Origin: Deltaproteobacteria bacterium
GTDB taxonomy: Bacteria; Desulfobacterota; Desulfarculia; Desulfarculales; Desulfarculaceae
DNA length: 64,000 bases
Assembly: GCA_020444165.1 (NCBI GenBank)
Contig: JAHLLK010000012.1
Coordinates: forward strand, 1 to 64,000
Direction of reading: 5' to 3'
Positions 27,023-35,549 of this stretch are shown one piece after another (positions within the stretch are counted from its first letter, which is position 1; each line of letters begins with the position of its first letter). A program made the translations under genes and the position numbers. The notes under the pieces were generated by a model, which did no database searches, was not told where the DNA came from, and saw only the letters and a list, made by a program, of their open reading frames with translations.

Positions 27023-28459
27023 TCAGAAGGCGAAGTAGATGAAGGCATTGCTCCAGTAGGCGCCGCGGAAGAAGAAAGCCATCAGCAAAGGCAGCACAAA
27101 CCCGCTGGAAATGTAGAAAAAGGAAGGTGAGTCCAACATCTCCTTGAAACGCCCGCCCTTGGCGTAGGCCAGCACTCCGGCCTGGTCGGCCATGGTTATC
27201 ACCACCCAGATAAACAGCAGATTCAAGTGGGCCAGGGGAATGGTGGCCGGCATCCCCAAGAACAGGTTCCGCAGAACCTTCCCCAGTTGCCCCAAGCTCT
27301 CCGCCCGGAAAATCAACCACCCAGCCAACTCGAAGGTTATGGTCACCAGCCAGCCCAATCCGGCGGCGAGGGGTTGGTTCGCCCGCAGGCGGGGAAACAG
27401 GTTCTGGCGCAACACCACCATGTTGGCCGCGATGCCCACCCCCCGGGACACTCCCCACAGGATGAAGGTGTAGGCCGCACCGTGCCATAGCCCCACCAGG
27501 AACATGGTGATAAGGATGTTGCCCACGGCGCGGCCGGTGGAAACTCGCGACCCCCCCAAGGGGATGAACACGTAATCGCGGAACCAATTGCTCATGGTCA
27601 TGTGCCAGCGTCGCCAGTAGACCCTGGGTGAGGTGGCCAAATACGGGGCGAAGAAATTTTCCCGGATATCGATGCCGAACAACCTGGAAGTACCCACGGC
27701 GATATCTGTGTAAGCGCTGAAATCACAGTATATCTGCACTGCAAAGCCCACTGCGCCCAGGATGGCGGTCCAGGCTCCCAGATGGTCCACGCCCGCAAAG
27801 AAGAAATCCACCTGCCGAGCTACGCTGTTGGCCACCACCACTTTTTTGAACAGCCCCCACAAGATTCGCGATATCCCGCTCCGCACCTGGGCCCAGTTCA
27901 CTTTTTTGGCGGCCAAATCGTTGAATTGCGGCAAAAGATGATCGGCCCGCTCCACGGGGCCCGCCACCAATTGGGGGAAGAACGCCACATAGACCGCGAA
28001 CTGTAAGAGATTGCCGCAGGGCGTGATTTTGCCCTGGTAGCAGTCGATCAGATAACTCATGGCTTGGAAAGTGTAGAAGGATATGCCCACCGGCAGGAGA
28101 AAGCTGGCCAAGGCAGGCGAGATCTTAAGGCCCGCCAATGAGGTGAGGTCCACAAAGGAGGTCACGAAGAAATTGTAGTATTTAAAAAGACCCAGCACCC
28201 CCAGGTTGAGCACCAGGCCCAAGATGAGGATAACCTTGCGTCGGAGGGGATTACCGGCCGCACCGAACGCGCTGACGGAAAAATAGTTAAGGAGGGTCAC
28301 GAAGATTAAAATCAGAGAATATTTATAGGACCATTCAAAATAGAACACATAGCTGGCCGCCAGGAGCAACACCAAGCGAAAACGATGGTTTTTCACGCTC
28401 CAATACAGCGCGATGACCACTAGGACTAGAAAATAATAGGGCAGTGCGGCGAAGGTCAT
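27023..28459 (-). CDS. MBOAT-family membrane O-acyltransferase (AlgI-like)
   Basis: 478 residues, strongly hydrophobic with about ten or more membrane segments. The family signatures are clear: WRRWHMTMSNWFRDYVFIPLGG near residue 290 and the catalytic-His motif GLWHGAAYTFILWG near 325. AlgI-type proteins move acetyl groups across the inner membrane to acylate exported polysaccharides. It is coupled (ATGA overlap at 28456-28459) to the SGNH-like gene transcribed just before it, matching the usual AlgI-AlgJ/AlgX-type partnership. GC content is lower than the surrounding genes, common for surface-glycan loci. Confidence 0.92.
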   Translation of the reverse strand: MTFAALPYYFLVLVVIALYWSVKNHRFRLVLLLAASYVFYFEWSYKYSLILIFVTLLNYFSVSAFGAAGNPLRRKVILILGLVLNLGVLGLFKYYNFFVTSFVDLTSLAGLKISPALASFLLPVGISFYTFQAMSYLIDCYQGKITPCGNLLQFAVYVAFFPQLVAGPVERADHLLPQFNDLAAKKVNWAQVRSGISRILWGLFKKVVVANSVARQVDFFFAGVDHLGAWTAILGAVGFAVQIYCDFSAYTDIAVGTSRLFGIDIRENFFAPYLATSPRVYWRRWHMTMSNWFRDYVFIPLGGSRVSTGRAVGNILITMFLVGLWHGAAYTFILWGVSRGVGIAANMVVLRQNLFPRLRANQPLAAGLGWLVTITFELAGWLIFRAESLGQLGKVLRNLFLGMPATIPLAHLNLLFIWVVITMADQAGVLAYAKGGRFKEMLDSPSFFYISSGFVLPLLMAFFFRGAYWSNAFIYFAF

Positions 28460-29418
28460 GGTTGGGTTTTGGCAATCCAGGCGGCCAGCCAGACGGCGGC
28501 TTTTTTAGATCCCTTGGGAGAGAGATGGTTGTTCTTCGGAAAGCGGTCCCAGTCCTTATGCCATAACCTGGAGTAGAGGAAATCGGCTCCCAGGGTTTGT
28601 TTCACATACTTTTCCATGTCCTTATAGGAGACGTCCTGCGGACGGGGGGGTGGTGCGTGGGGCGCCGCCTCCTGGCCGGATTCCAAACTGGTCCAGGATA
28701 CTTTCGCGCCGGTGCAGAGGGCATACAGATCCTCCAACGCCACCGGTATCACATGCATCATCCGGACCGTGCCTATATAGCTGCGGGAGGTGTAATCGCG
28801 GGCCAACAAGGACCACTTCCGGATAACATCCCATTTCCCCAAGGGGCACCAGCCATTGGCGACATAGCCAAATTTCTCCCGAACCACAGTATTGCGCAGA
28901 TCTTTTTGCCAGTCCGCAATGCAATCGAATGGCTCCCCCCAATAAAAAACATGTGTGGGCGCCAAAGTTGGACCATATTTTTTCAGAAGATTGAATTGAC
29001 TTATAAGCGAGGAACCGGGCAGGCTAAAGTTATAAATGTCCGCATCAATATGATATTTTTTCTTCAGAACCTTGGCTAGATAATATTGCAAAGATTCCTC
29101 GTCGCCGCAGCCTGCCGAGAACGGCTGTGAGTGGCCCAATATTATTATACGGCAGGATTTTTCCGAGCGATGATCCAGCGGCAGTAAGGACCGAAACCCG
29201 TCCTTCCCCACCGTGATTTCAGCCTTGAAATCATACAGAAAAGAGCAGGTCACTTTTCCCGGCAGCAGGCGGTAAACCGAGAGCGGATCCGGACGCATCC
29301 AGGGGCCTTCCCAATAACCTCCGCGCAAGATATTTTCCGGAAAAAGCTCCGCCATGATGAAAGCCAGCGCCATACCAGCCAAAATCAACAACATGTTTTT
29401 GGCAATTCTGACAATCAT
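28456..29418 (-). CDS. SGNH-like membrane-anchored partner of the MBOAT acyltransferase
   Basis: 320 residues from ATG 29418, with GAGAAG upstream; a TTG at 29430 is possible. An N-terminal signal anchor (about 1-25) leads to a periplasmic domain. It resembles SGNH hydrolases and AlgJ/AlgX-type acyltransferases, with ILGHSQPFSAG where the nucleophile block normally reads GDS and NNHLSPKG where the His block normally has DxxH or DxH. Two catalytic Asp positions therefore look replaced (GHS, NNH), although the Ser and His remain. It may use a modified triad or act as a binding subunit. It precedes and overlaps the MBOAT gene. Confidence 0.72.
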   Translation of the reverse strand: MIVRIAKNMLLILAGMALAFIMAELFPENILRGGYWEGPWMRPDPLSVYRLLPGKVTCSFLYDFKAEITVGKDGFRSLLPLDHRSEKSCRIIILGHSQPFSAGCGDEESLQYYLAKVLKKKYHIDADIYNFSLPGSSLISQFNLLKKYGPTLAPTHVFYWGEPFDCIADWQKDLRNTVVREKFGYVANGWCPLGKWDVIRKWSLLARDYTSRSYIGTVRMMHVIPVALEDLYALCTGAKVSWTSLESGQEAAPHAPPPRPQDVSYKDMEKYVKQTLGADFLYSRLWHKDWDRFPKNNHLSPKGSKKAAVWLAAWIAKTQP

Positions 29419-29544
29419 CGCACTTCTCAAGTAGTCAGCCCAAAGGATCCAGTGGTTTCAAGATCAAAGGTGACATGGGTTATCCCGCCGAATATAACAT
29501 GCGCGGACGGGCGGGTAAACTGCCCCCCCGGCCAGCCCCCTTGC

Positions 29545-32500
29545 CTATTTCACCAGCACCGTGGCCAAGTGCGCCTCGGGCTGCCCCTGGTCTTCGCCGG
29601 CCAGGATGGGCAGGCCCTGCTTGGTGAAGCGCGCGTCCCAGAGTCCCACGATCAGGGTGTAGGCCCCGGGCGGGGTGTCCTTGGGCACCTCGATGCGGTA
29701 GTCCTCTCGCACCACCTGGCCCGGCTCCAGTTCGGTCATGTTCACTCGGCCGTGGTCCAGCAAATGGTCGAAGATCAGAGTCTTGTCCGGGCCGCCCAAG
29801 TGCACGAAAACGTAATAGTTCATGGGCACCTGATCATACGCCTTCCAGTAATAGCTCACATCCAGATGCCCTCCCGGCGCCACTTGGGTGGCGTCCAGGT
29901 CATAGCCCAGGAGGGTGAGGCCCTCGGCAAAGCGGCTCTCGTGGAACAAGGAGGGCCGGAGATGGGACAGCCGGCTCTCCACCCGCTGGGCGTCCTCGGG
30001 GCGTTGCAGGGCCTGGTACAGGTCTTTCACCTTGGTCAGCTCGTCGGGGAAGTCGGAGAAGGTCTTCTCGGCCTGGCGGGCCAGCTCCAGGGCCCGCTCC
30101 AGGCGCCCCAGGTCGATGAGCGCCCGGGCCAGGGGGAGGTAAATCTGGCGGGCGGCCGGGTCCAGGGTCAGCAGCTCCTCAAAGGCGTCCACCGCCTGGC
30201 GGAAGCGACCCTGGTGCAGGTAGACCCGCCCCCAGGCGTCCAGCTGCCAGCGCAGGATGCGGCGCATGTGCCCGGCCAGGTCCACTTGCAGATCCAGGTG
30301 ATTCAGCAAAACCTCCCCCTGGGAGAGAAACTCCAACTTCAGGGTGAAGCGGGTGCCCTGGTGGGAGTTGCGGAAGGGAAGCGCCACCACTCCGTGGCCC
30401 TGGGGCAGGTCCCGGGCGGTAATGACCCGGGAGGTGTAGAGCCGCTCCCCCTCGGGGCCCCGGCCCCACACCTCGGCCCGGGCCAATTTGTGCCCGGCCG
30501 ACAGCTTTTCCCCGGTGCTCAGATCCAGCACCGCGGCCAGGGGGCCGGCGGGGAACGGCGCCTCCAGGCGCAGGGTCAGGTTGCCCGCGACCCCGCCGGG
30601 GTGGCGCAGGAGGGCGCCGTAAAAACCAGGGCCCTTCAGAGGGATGGCCGTGCCGCGGGATACGCAGGCCGGACCGTTCACCTGGTAGCCCAGGGACAGG
30701 GCGTGGCGGAGCAGCGCGGGGTGATAGCCGGTGAGGGCCTGGAAACGGCGGTCCCAGTCCGGGCCCGGCGGCTCCTTGATGAGCCGGCGGTAGCCCGCGG
30801 CCACCAAGGTCGCCAGCCCGGGCTCGTGCAGCACCCGGTCGGCCTCGTCCAGCTGGCCGTTCAGGGCCAGGGCCCCGGCCAGCATGGCCGCCGCCTCAAA
30901 GGAGGGGGGACCGCTCTGCCGGGCCGCTAGCAAATAGCTCACCGCCTCGGCATAATCCCCGCTCTCCAGGGCCCAGCGCCCCATGATCAGGGGATCGCCG
31001 GACAGGGAAGCCCACAGGTCCCGGCCTTGGGTCAGGTCCAGCTTGAAGGAGTAGATGCCGTCGGTCATGGGCGGCCAGCCGGACGGGGAGAGCAGCACCC
31101 TCTCCCGCTGGCCGGGGTAGAGGTGCAGCTTGGCGTCGGGCCAGGGCCACTGGCTGATGGCCACCTCGGCGTAGTCCTCACCCAGGTTCCGGAGTTCCAC
31201 GGCCACCTGGTTCAGGCGGGAGGACCGGCGCAGCACCCGGTGGGAGCGGCCCCGGAGAGGCACCAGCATTATGGTCTGGTTGCGGCCGTACACCGCGCTG
31301 TCGGCGTAGACCACTGCGTAGGGCTCGGCAAAGCCGGCCGGGGGCCGGGTCACCGCCAGCGGCTCCCGGATGGAGGAAGGCGGCTCCGGAGCGTAGATCT
31401 CCACCGGGGGGGAGAGCCAGGCCGGAAAACGCTGTCCGGGCACCGCGCCCCCCAGGCCCCAGCCGCTGGAGAGGTCGAAGCGGGCCACTCTTTGCAGGCC
31501 CGCGGCCAACGCCGCCTTGGCCGGAGGCAGCGGCCCGCCCTGGGGATGACTGAGCACCAGATACCGGCCTTCCCGATAAAAATCCTCCGGAGTCAAGCCC
31601 TTCTGGAAAGGGTGGGTGGCGGGGCTCAGATGGGCCGGGCTGTCCGGGCCGGTGACCACCTGGACCCCGGCCGGCAGGTTCTCGGTCAGCCAGCGCCGCG
31701 CCGCGGTCAGGGTGTCCTCCTGCCAGAAGAGATAGCCGAGGCCCAGGGCCCGCCACAGAGGCAGGCCCACCAGGAGGATGCCGGCCAAACAGGCCGCCGC
31801 CACCTGCCAGGGATAGGAGGGCAGGCGCCGGCAGACCAGGACCAGGGGCCACACGGCCAACACGGCCAACAGGGGCAGCCATACGGCCACGGTGTCGCCC
31901 AGGTCCCCGGCCGGCAGCCACAGGCCCACCGCCATATACAGCACCGCCGGGAGGGCCGGCAGGAGCCGCCGCCAGCGGCGGCGAAAGATCAGGATGGCCA
32001 CCGCGGCCAGCCACAGGACCAACAACTCCAGGCCCCCCACCTGAAGCCCCAGGCGGAAGGTCCCCGCCGCCTGGGCGGCCAAATGGCTCCCCAGGGCTCC
32101 CAGGGCCGCCCCACGGGGCCAGGCCTGGGCCATGAGCTGGAAGGGCAGGCTGGGATCGACCAGCACCAGGGGGCAGCCCAGGGTGAAGCCCGCCAGGAGC
32201 CCGCCCAGGAGGCAGGCCGGCCACCAGAAGCGGCCCTGCCAGGCGGTCTTGCGCCGGTCCTTCTGGCCGATCCAATAGGCGATCAGCACCACCGGCAGCA
32301 TGAGGAAACCCGTGGGGGCGGTGGTTACGGTGAGGCCCAGCACCAGGCCGGAGGAGAAGATGCGCCAGGGGCTGGGGAACTCCAGGAGGGTCCACGAGGT
32401 GGAGAGGCTGGCCAGGACCATGAAGCCCAGGGGCACGCCCAGAGAGAGCAGGTGGCTCTGGCCGGAAAGGAGCGGTGCGGCGGCCACGGCCGCGGCGGCC

Positions 32501-32910
32501 AACAGCCCCGAGGCCGGGCTGTCAAAGACCCGCCGGGCCAGCCAGTAGGCCAGACCGGCCTGGCCCGCCCCCAGCACCGCCACCATGAGCCGCCCGGCCA
32601 TCAGGGCCGAGAGGTTCACCTCGGCCAGGGAGCGCACCGCCCCCAGCCACAGCTCGGTCCAGCCGGCCAGGCTGGAGACCAGGCTCTTGAACAGGGCGGC
32701 CAGGCTCAAAAAGGCCTGGGGCCAGAGGTGCCCGCTGACCGGGTGCTCCAGGCCCAAAAGGGCGATGATCCGGACCAGCCACTCTTGGCTGGTGAGGCCG
32801 GCCTGTCCGTCCAGGCCCCAGGCCAGGCCCCAGAGGCGGAGCCCCAGCCCCGCCAGCACGATGAGGCCCAGGAGCAGACGGCGGGCCGGCAGGGGAAGGA
32901 AGCTGCTCAT
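29545..32910 (-). CDS. Large membrane protein: PMT/ArnT-like glycosyltransferase core plus periplasmic TPR and beta domain
   Basis: 1121 residues from ATG 32910; the upstream extension to 33009 is a low-complexity basic stretch and is not favoured. The N-terminal half has about ten membrane segments in the pattern of GT-C mannosyl/arabinosyltransferase-like proteins, including an early SQEW loop where an acidic catalytic pair is expected. From about residue 470 the chain is extracytoplasmic. It includes a tetratricopeptide stretch (RQAVDAFEELLTLDPAARQ and following repeats) and a C-terminal beta-sandwich with YYWKAYDQVPMNYYVFVHLG, as found at the end of other large GT-C proteins. It probably glycosylates an exported or surface polymer. 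No Shine-Dalgarno is evident. Confidence 0.75.
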   Translation of the reverse strand: MSSFLPLPARRLLLGLIVLAGLGLRLWGLAWGLDGQAGLTSQEWLVRIIALLGLEHPVSGHLWPQAFLSLAALFKSLVSSLAGWTELWLGAVRSLAEVNLSALMAGRLMVAVLGAGQAGLAYWLARRVFDSPASGLLAAAAVAAAPLLSGQSHLLSLGVPLGFMVLASLSTSWTLLEFPSPWRIFSSGLVLGLTVTTAPTGFLMLPVVLIAYWIGQKDRRKTAWQGRFWWPACLLGGLLAGFTLGCPLVLVDPSLPFQLMAQAWPRGAALGALGSHLAAQAAGTFRLGLQVGGLELLVLWLAAVAILIFRRRWRRLLPALPAVLYMAVGLWLPAGDLGDTVAVWLPLLAVLAVWPLVLVCRRLPSYPWQVAAACLAGILLVGLPLWRALGLGYLFWQEDTLTAARRWLTENLPAGVQVVTGPDSPAHLSPATHPFQKGLTPEDFYREGRYLVLSHPQGGPLPPAKAALAAGLQRVARFDLSSGWGLGGAVPGQRFPAWLSPPVEIYAPEPPSSIREPLAVTRPPAGFAEPYAVVYADSAVYGRNQTIMLVPLRGRSHRVLRRSSRLNQVAVELRNLGEDYAEVAISQWPWPDAKLHLYPGQRERVLLSPSGWPPMTDGIYSFKLDLTQGRDLWASLSGDPLIMGRWALESGDYAEAVSYLLAARQSGPPSFEAAAMLAGALALNGQLDEADRVLHEPGLATLVAAGYRRLIKEPPGPDWDRRFQALTGYHPALLRHALSLGYQVNGPACVSRGTAIPLKGPGFYGALLRHPGGVAGNLTLRLEAPFPAGPLAAVLDLSTGEKLSAGHKLARAEVWGRGPEGERLYTSRVITARDLPQGHGVVALPFRNSHQGTRFTLKLEFLSQGEVLLNHLDLQVDLAGHMRRILRWQLDAWGRVYLHQGRFRQAVDAFEELLTLDPAARQIYLPLARALIDLGRLERALELARQAEKTFSDFPDELTKVKDLYQALQRPEDAQRVESRLSHLRPSLFHESRFAEGLTLLGYDLDATQVAPGGHLDVSYYWKAYDQVPMNYYVFVHLGGPDKTLIFDHLLDHGRVNMTELEPGQVVREDYRIEVPKDTPPGAYTLIVGLWDARFTKQGLPILAGEDQGQPEAHLATVLVK

Positions 32911-33088
32911 GCGCGGGCCGTAGCCGGCCGGCCGGCGCGGCCGGGCGCGGGGAGGAAGGGAGGCAGGACGGACGGAGGCAGGACCGCGCCAGCGCCGGGA
33001 CAAAGCCAAGCGGCGGGAAGAGGGGACGCACCACCCCGGGCGCGGGGAAGCGGGGCGGGAGGTGCGGACTTACCGCGGCGGGGCAAAG
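32911..33088. other. Gap upstream of the large membrane glycosyltransferase-like gene
   Basis: GC-rich, purine-patterned sequence (repeated GGGACG/CGGGG patches) that appears to be degenerate edges of the neighbouring 84-bp repeat. No gene is supported. Confidence 0.4.
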
Positions 33089-33300
33089 GCAGGGCGACAA
33101 AAAACCGGGACGCATCACCCCGGGAACAGGTTCGCCCCGCGCGGGATGACGACAAAGCACGGCGGTCCGCAGGCAGGGCGACAAAAAACCGGGACGCACC
33201 ACCCCGGGAACAGGTTCGCCCCGCGCGGGATGACGACAAAGCATGGCGGTCCGCAGGCAGGGCGACAAAAAACCGGGACGCACCACCCCGGGAGCCGGCT
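33089..33300 (+). repeat. 84-bp tandem repeat, about 2.5 copies
   Basis: Unit starts at 33089, 33173 and 33257, each beginning GCAGGGCGACAAAAAACCGG. The period is exactly 84 bp and the units are nearly identical, with single changes such as CATCACC/CACCACC and GCACGGC/GCATGGC. The unit includes the palindrome-like GCCCCGCGCGGG. Because 84 is divisible by three, several frames stay open; one gives a 28-residue repeat. No start signal supports translation. Confidence 0.85.
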
Positions 33301-33346
33301 GTTTGGTCCCCGGCCGCCACCGGGGCTGCCCCCCTGATGGCCACTG

Positions 33347-33754
33347 CTAGAACTGGCTCTCCACGGCCCGGTAAGAGCAAGCGGGGATGCAGGATTCGCA
33401 GATAATGCACTTGGAGGGGTCGAAGGACACCTCGCGGCTCTCGGGGTCCACGGCCAGAGCGCCGGTGGGGCACACCGCGGTGCAGGCCGTGCAGTGCACG
33501 CACAGCTCGGGGTTGTAGCGCATCTCCTGCACCAGGGCGTCCACCTGCACGCCCTGCGCTTCCAGATACTCAAAGGCCCGGTCCAGGTTCTCTTTGCTGC
33601 CCACCACCTTGATGACCATGCGGCCGCGCTCGCGGGGACGCACGGTGGCCCGGAGGATGTTCACCTCCAGGTCGAAGTCCCGGACCATATGAAAGGTGAC
33701 CGGCTCCTGGATCAGCCGGGGAGGAAAGCTCAAGATCATGGTTTTGGTAGCCAA
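33347..33754 (-). CDS. NIL domain plus 2x[4Fe-4S] ferredoxin, partner of the DUF39 protein
   Basis: 135 residues from TTG 33754, supported by AGGAAGTGG upstream; ATG 33739 is an alternative without a ribosome-binding site. The N-terminal ~75 residues form a NIL ligand-binding domain (PPRLIQEPVTFHMVRDFDLE). Two ferredoxin clusters follow, with Cys in CVHCTACTAVCP and CIICESCIPACS. In methanogens the DUF39 protein plus a NIL-ferredoxin (MA1821/MA1822) are needed to convert aspartate semialdehyde and sulfide to homocysteine. The same gene pair and order are present here, with the DUF39 gene 142 bp upstream on the same strand. Confidence 0.87.
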   Translation of the reverse strand: MATKTMILSFPPRLIQEPVTFHMVRDFDLEVNILRATVRPRERGRMVIKVVGSKENLDRAFEYLEAQGVQVDALVQEMRYNPELCVHCTACTAVCPTGALAVDPESREVSFDPSKCIICESCIPACSYRAVESQF

Positions 33755-33896
33755 CGGTCCACCACTTCCTGACAGGGTTGGGGGGAGCTCCGGCCCGGGC
33801 GGGCCAGCTCCCCGGGGAAATCCCCCGGCCCCGGGGCCGGGCGGCCGGGCGCGGCACCAGGCCCCCGAGGGGCCCGGGCCGCTGTCCGGTCTTCTT

Positions 33897-35069
33897 TCAG
33901 CCTTGGGCCAGCTCGGAGCCCGGCAACGGCGCCGCGGCCCTGGTCAAGAAGAACGCGCCTTCGGCAATGGCGGTCTGTAGAGCCCCGGCCACCTGCCGGG
34001 CCTTGACCCGGCTGCAGAGGCTGCCGGTGACCACCTTCTTGCCGTCCACCTCGATTTGGCCGGTCATCAGCTCGGCCATGGAGGCCCGGCCCAGGCTGCC
34101 GGCGCGGCCCAGGGGATAGGCCTCGGCGTAGTCCACGATGGGGTAGGTGATGTCCGCGTCGCTGACCGCGCAGTCGGCCATGACTTCCTCATCCAGGATG
34201 GGGAGGGGGATGCCCAGGCCCACGGCCAGGGAGGCCCCGTAACCGGTCAGGGAGGCGGCCCGGATGAACTCCGGGGACATGGTTTTCAGATCCCCCACCA
34301 CGGCCAGGGTGGCCGAGGGGGTGAGCGGCAGTCCCCGTTCGTCCCGGGGCGGGTTGGGCACGTGCTGGGTACCCGGATAGAACACATAGCCCTGGCCGCC
34401 GCCCAGGAAGACTCGGGTGCCGATGCCCACGGTACGGAGCCGGGGATCGTTGAGCAGGGGCGAGAGCGCTCCGGCCGTGGCGTAGTTGGCGTTGCCGAGC
34501 CTGGGCTTCAACACGCCCATATAGGTGTAGATGGTCTTCTCCCCCAGGTTCACCGCCACGTTGTAGAGCTGGTAGCAGTTGCGGGGGTCCAGGAGGGTCG
34601 CGCTGTTGAAGTCCTTGAGCGCCAGCTCGGTCACGTACTCCTTGCGGGGGTAGCAATCCGTGCCGTGTGCCTTGACCTCCAGCTTCACGGCCTCGCCGTG
34701 CAGCAGCTTTTCGATGATGTGGGCACCACCCCGAAGGAAAAGGCCGGGATACACCGCGTTGCGAGGATCGTCATCGGGAAGCGCCGTACAGCCCAGCATC
34801 AGATCGGCCGCGGCGAATCCGGCATAGGCCGGGACCCCGTCCAGGGTGGCCTTGCCGCCGCCGCACTTGATCTTGGGGGTGGATTGCCGGATGTTGAACA
34901 AGGCGCCCGAGGAGCACATGGGCCCGAAGGTGCCGGTGGTCACCACGTCCACCTCCCGGGCCGCTGCCTTGACGCCTTTTTCCTTCACCAGGCCCACCAC
35001 CTGTTCGGCCGTGAGCACCACCACCTTGCCGGATTTGATTTTGGCGTTGATTTCCTCGATGGTCCTCAT
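33897..35069 (-). CDS. DUF39/HcyBio protein, L-aspartate semialdehyde sulfurtransferase type
   Basis: 390 residues, full family length, from ATG 35069 with GCGAGAGAA upstream. Recognisable segments are the start TIEEINAKIKSGKVVVLTAEQ, the Cys-containing TTGTFGPMCSSGA (near 47-58) and HGTDCYPRKEY (near 135). These are the conserved Cys residues of the COG1900 family, implicated in persulfide transfer. The enzyme makes homocysteine from aspartate semialdehyde without O-acylhomoserine. It is 10 bp after an Rrf2 regulator gene and 142 bp before the NIL-ferredoxin gene, so the operon handles sulfur and Fe-S status together. Confidence 0.88.
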   Translation of the reverse strand: MRTIEEINAKIKSGKVVVLTAEQVVGLVKEKGVKAAAREVDVVTTGTFGPMCSSGALFNIRQSTPKIKCGGGKATLDGVPAYAGFAAADLMLGCTALPDDDPRNAVYPGLFLRGGAHIIEKLLHGEAVKLEVKAHGTDCYPRKEYVTELALKDFNSATLLDPRNCYQLYNVAVNLGEKTIYTYMGVLKPRLGNANYATAGALSPLLNDPRLRTVGIGTRVFLGGGQGYVFYPGTQHVPNPPRDERGLPLTPSATLAVVGDLKTMSPEFIRAASLTGYGASLAVGLGIPLPILDEEVMADCAVSDADITYPIVDYAEAYPLGRAGSLGRASMAELMTGQIEVDGKKVVTGSLCSRVKARQVAGALQTAIAEGAFFLTRAAAPLPGSELAQG

Positions 35070-35078
35070 GTTCTCTCG

Positions 35079-35531
35079 CTATTTGGCTGCGGCCATCGCG
35101 GCGGGTTGGCAGGCACGGTCTTTTTCCTCCTGCCGTTGCACCAAGTTGGCCAGGGTCTGTTCACTCAGAAACTTTACCAGGATCTGGCCCATTTCCCCCC
35201 AGACCAGGTGGACGGTGCAACCCCCCACCCGCTCGCAATACTGGGCGTCCTGCACGCACTCCACCGGAGCCAAGGGGCCCTCGAGGCTGCGCACGATGTC
35301 ATACAGATTGATCTCCCGGGGGTCGGCGGCCAGCATATACCCTCCGCGGGCCCCACGCACGCTTTTAACCAGACCCGCCCCTTTGAGGGGGATCAAAAGC
35401 TGCTCCAGGTATTTGGCCGAAATCTCCTGCCGGGAGGCCAAGTCGCGCAACGGCACCGGGCCCTTGCCCACGTGCATGGCCAGCTCCAGCATGGCCCGCA
35501 CCCCATAACGTCCTCTAGTGGATAGCTTCAT
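35079..35531 (-). CDS. Rrf2-family (IscR/CymR-like) transcriptional regulator
   Basis: 150 residues, from ATG 35531 with GGAAAGAA upstream. The winged HTH is typical (MKLSTRGRYGVRAMLELA at the start; VPLRDLASRQEISAKYLEQLL; RGARGGYML). The cluster region, ECVQDAQYCERVGGCTVH, has three Cys in a CxxxxxxC xxxxx C arrangement close to that of IscR, so binding of an [Fe-S] cluster is likely. It lies between mnmA and the DUF39 gene, 18 bp and 10 bp away, and probably controls this sulfur operon in response to Fe-S or cysteine supply. Confidence 0.9.
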   Translation of the reverse strand: MKLSTRGRYGVRAMLELAMHVGKGPVPLRDLASRQEISAKYLEQLLIPLKGAGLVKSVRGARGGYMLAADPREINLYDIVRSLEGPLAPVECVQDAQYCERVGGCTVHLVWGEMGQILVKFLSEQTLANLVQRQEEKDRACQPAAMAAAK

Positions 35532-35549
35532 GATATTTCTTTCCAGTTG

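Noticed and set aside
33089..33300. CRISPR array or repeat-containing protein
   Set aside because: No spacers between the 84-bp units, and no start signal for the open frames.
31027..33405. 792-codon open frame on the plus strand
   Set aside because: Antisense to the large membrane glycosyltransferase-like gene, Gln/Gly/Arg-rich without domains, and running into the 84-bp repeat.
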